DNA of 25,329 nt from an uncultured Prevotella sp. Its GTDB lineage: Bacteria; Bacteroidota; Bacteroidia; Bacteroidales; Bacteroidaceae. Below the pieces are notes generated by a model. The model saw nothing but the letters and a program-made list of their open reading frames with translations, had not been told where the DNA came from and ran no database searches. The stretch spans positions 1 to 25,329 of the forward strand of contig CAMQBR010000025.1 in NCBI GenBank assembly GCA_946999045.1, read 5' to 3'. Below are positions 24,887 to 25,329 of the stretch, one piece after another; the stretch's first letter is position 1, and every line of letters starts with the position of its first letter. The translations under genes and the position numbers were made by a program.

Positions 24887-25329
24887 TCAGGTATTAGGTT
24901 GGGCTTTGCTGATAATGCTAAGCTTCCACAATTCATCCAGTGTATATTCATCAACCCATTGGGCAAGTTGGTCTGCATCCAATCGCTCAAAATGACTCTC
25001 ACCGTTTATCTGGTCTACGGTAACTACATCTTGTGGGTCAAAATTGGAAAGCAATTCTGTCGATTGTGTGGCTATTATCACCTGACATCCTTTTGTGGCT
25101 GCCGACTTAATAAGCCCTGCCAACTTACTAATGGCAGCAGGATGCAATCCTAACTCAGGCTCGTCAATGATGATTACTTGAGGTAAGGTTGGCTGAAGGA
25201 ATAAAGTAGAAAGAGCAATAAAACGCATCGTACCGTCTGACAAATCATTAACACCATACACCATAGAGCTATATCGATCTTCCCATTGCAATCTCAAATC
25301 GCCTTTCGCATTAGGATGAAAAGAGAAAT
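24887..25329 (-). CDS. AAA ATPase (OLD/AAA_21-like), C-terminal part
   Basis: The frame is open to the right edge, so the N-terminal part with the Walker A motif lies outside the window. The visible 147 codons contain the ABC-type signature LSDGTMRFIALS, the Walker B VIIIDEPELGLHP with its catalytic Glu, and the IIATQSTELLSNF switch-region histidine-equivalent, which here is a Gln (Q). The tail is acidic and ends SKAQPNT. This matches the OLD-like ATPases that pair with Toprim or DUF4276 proteins in anti-phage systems. The role in defence is inferred from the pairing. Confidence 0.85.
   Translation of the reverse strand, partial: FSFHPNAKGDLRLQWEDRYSSMVYGVNDLSDGTMRFIALSTLFLQPTLPQVIIIDEPELGLHPAAISKLAGLIKSAATKGCQVIIATQSTELLSNFDPQDVVTVDQINGESHFERLDADQLAQWVDEYTLDELWKLSIISKAQPNT

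Noticed and set aside
1..25329. CRISPR array, tRNA, rRNA or integrase
   Set aside because: No regularly spaced repeats, no tRNA- or rRNA-like sequence, and no recombinase, integrase or intact transposase were found on either strand.

Overview
The window reads as part of a Bacteroidales genome, most likely Prevotella or a close relative. The evidence is low GC content in the sugar-polymer genes, little sign of Shine-Dalgarno sites before starts, tightly overlapping minus-strand genes, and a short secretion-type C-terminal tail (LPAGVYVIGGKKIIK) of the kind common in Prevotella surface proteins. The species call is inference. Nearly every gene is on the minus strand, so transcription runs from high to low coordinates.

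Right edge (about 25.3 to 22.9 kb): the C-terminal part of an AAA ATPase and a DUF4276 (Toprim-like) partner form a candidate defence pair. They are followed by a UDP-glucose/UDP-sugar 6-dehydrogenase (ugd) that could supply a uronic acid precursor.

Middle-right (22.9 to 20.3 kb): a decayed, more GC-rich stretch. A secreted protein is cut by an in-frame TAG with its C-terminal tail still readable downstream. A small acidic peptide gene has an in-frame TAA at codon 5. An intact pRiA4b ORF-3 family gene and a frameshifted small gene follow.

Surface polysaccharide locus (20.3 kb to the left edge): first an acyltransferase-3 gene carrying a G9 tract, then an MBOAT O-acyltransferase with its SGNH partner. 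A 191-bp MITE-like element with 18-bp terminal inverted repeats and a TTAAA target duplication comes next. After it lie the Wzx-type flippase, an Fe-S F420H2-dehydrogenase-beta-like protein, a polysaccharide pyruvyl transferase, seven GT2 glycosyltransferases, one GT-D (DUF1792) and one GT4 glycosyltransferase, an EpsG/Wzy-like polymerase, and further acyltransferase-3 genes. One of these acyltransferases is frameshifted in a C8 tract and another is reduced to its C-terminal half. No initiating sugar-phosphate transferase or chain-length regulator is visible, so the locus should continue past the left edge.

Together the genes describe assembly of a repeat-unit glycan by the flippase/polymerase route, heavily decorated by O-acyl groups and probably pyruvate ketals. 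The most striking signal is that two different acyltransferases each contain a long mononucleotide G/C tract in the reading frame: 8 (out of frame) and 9 (in frame). This suggests that decoration of the glycan is switched by slipped-strand phase variation.
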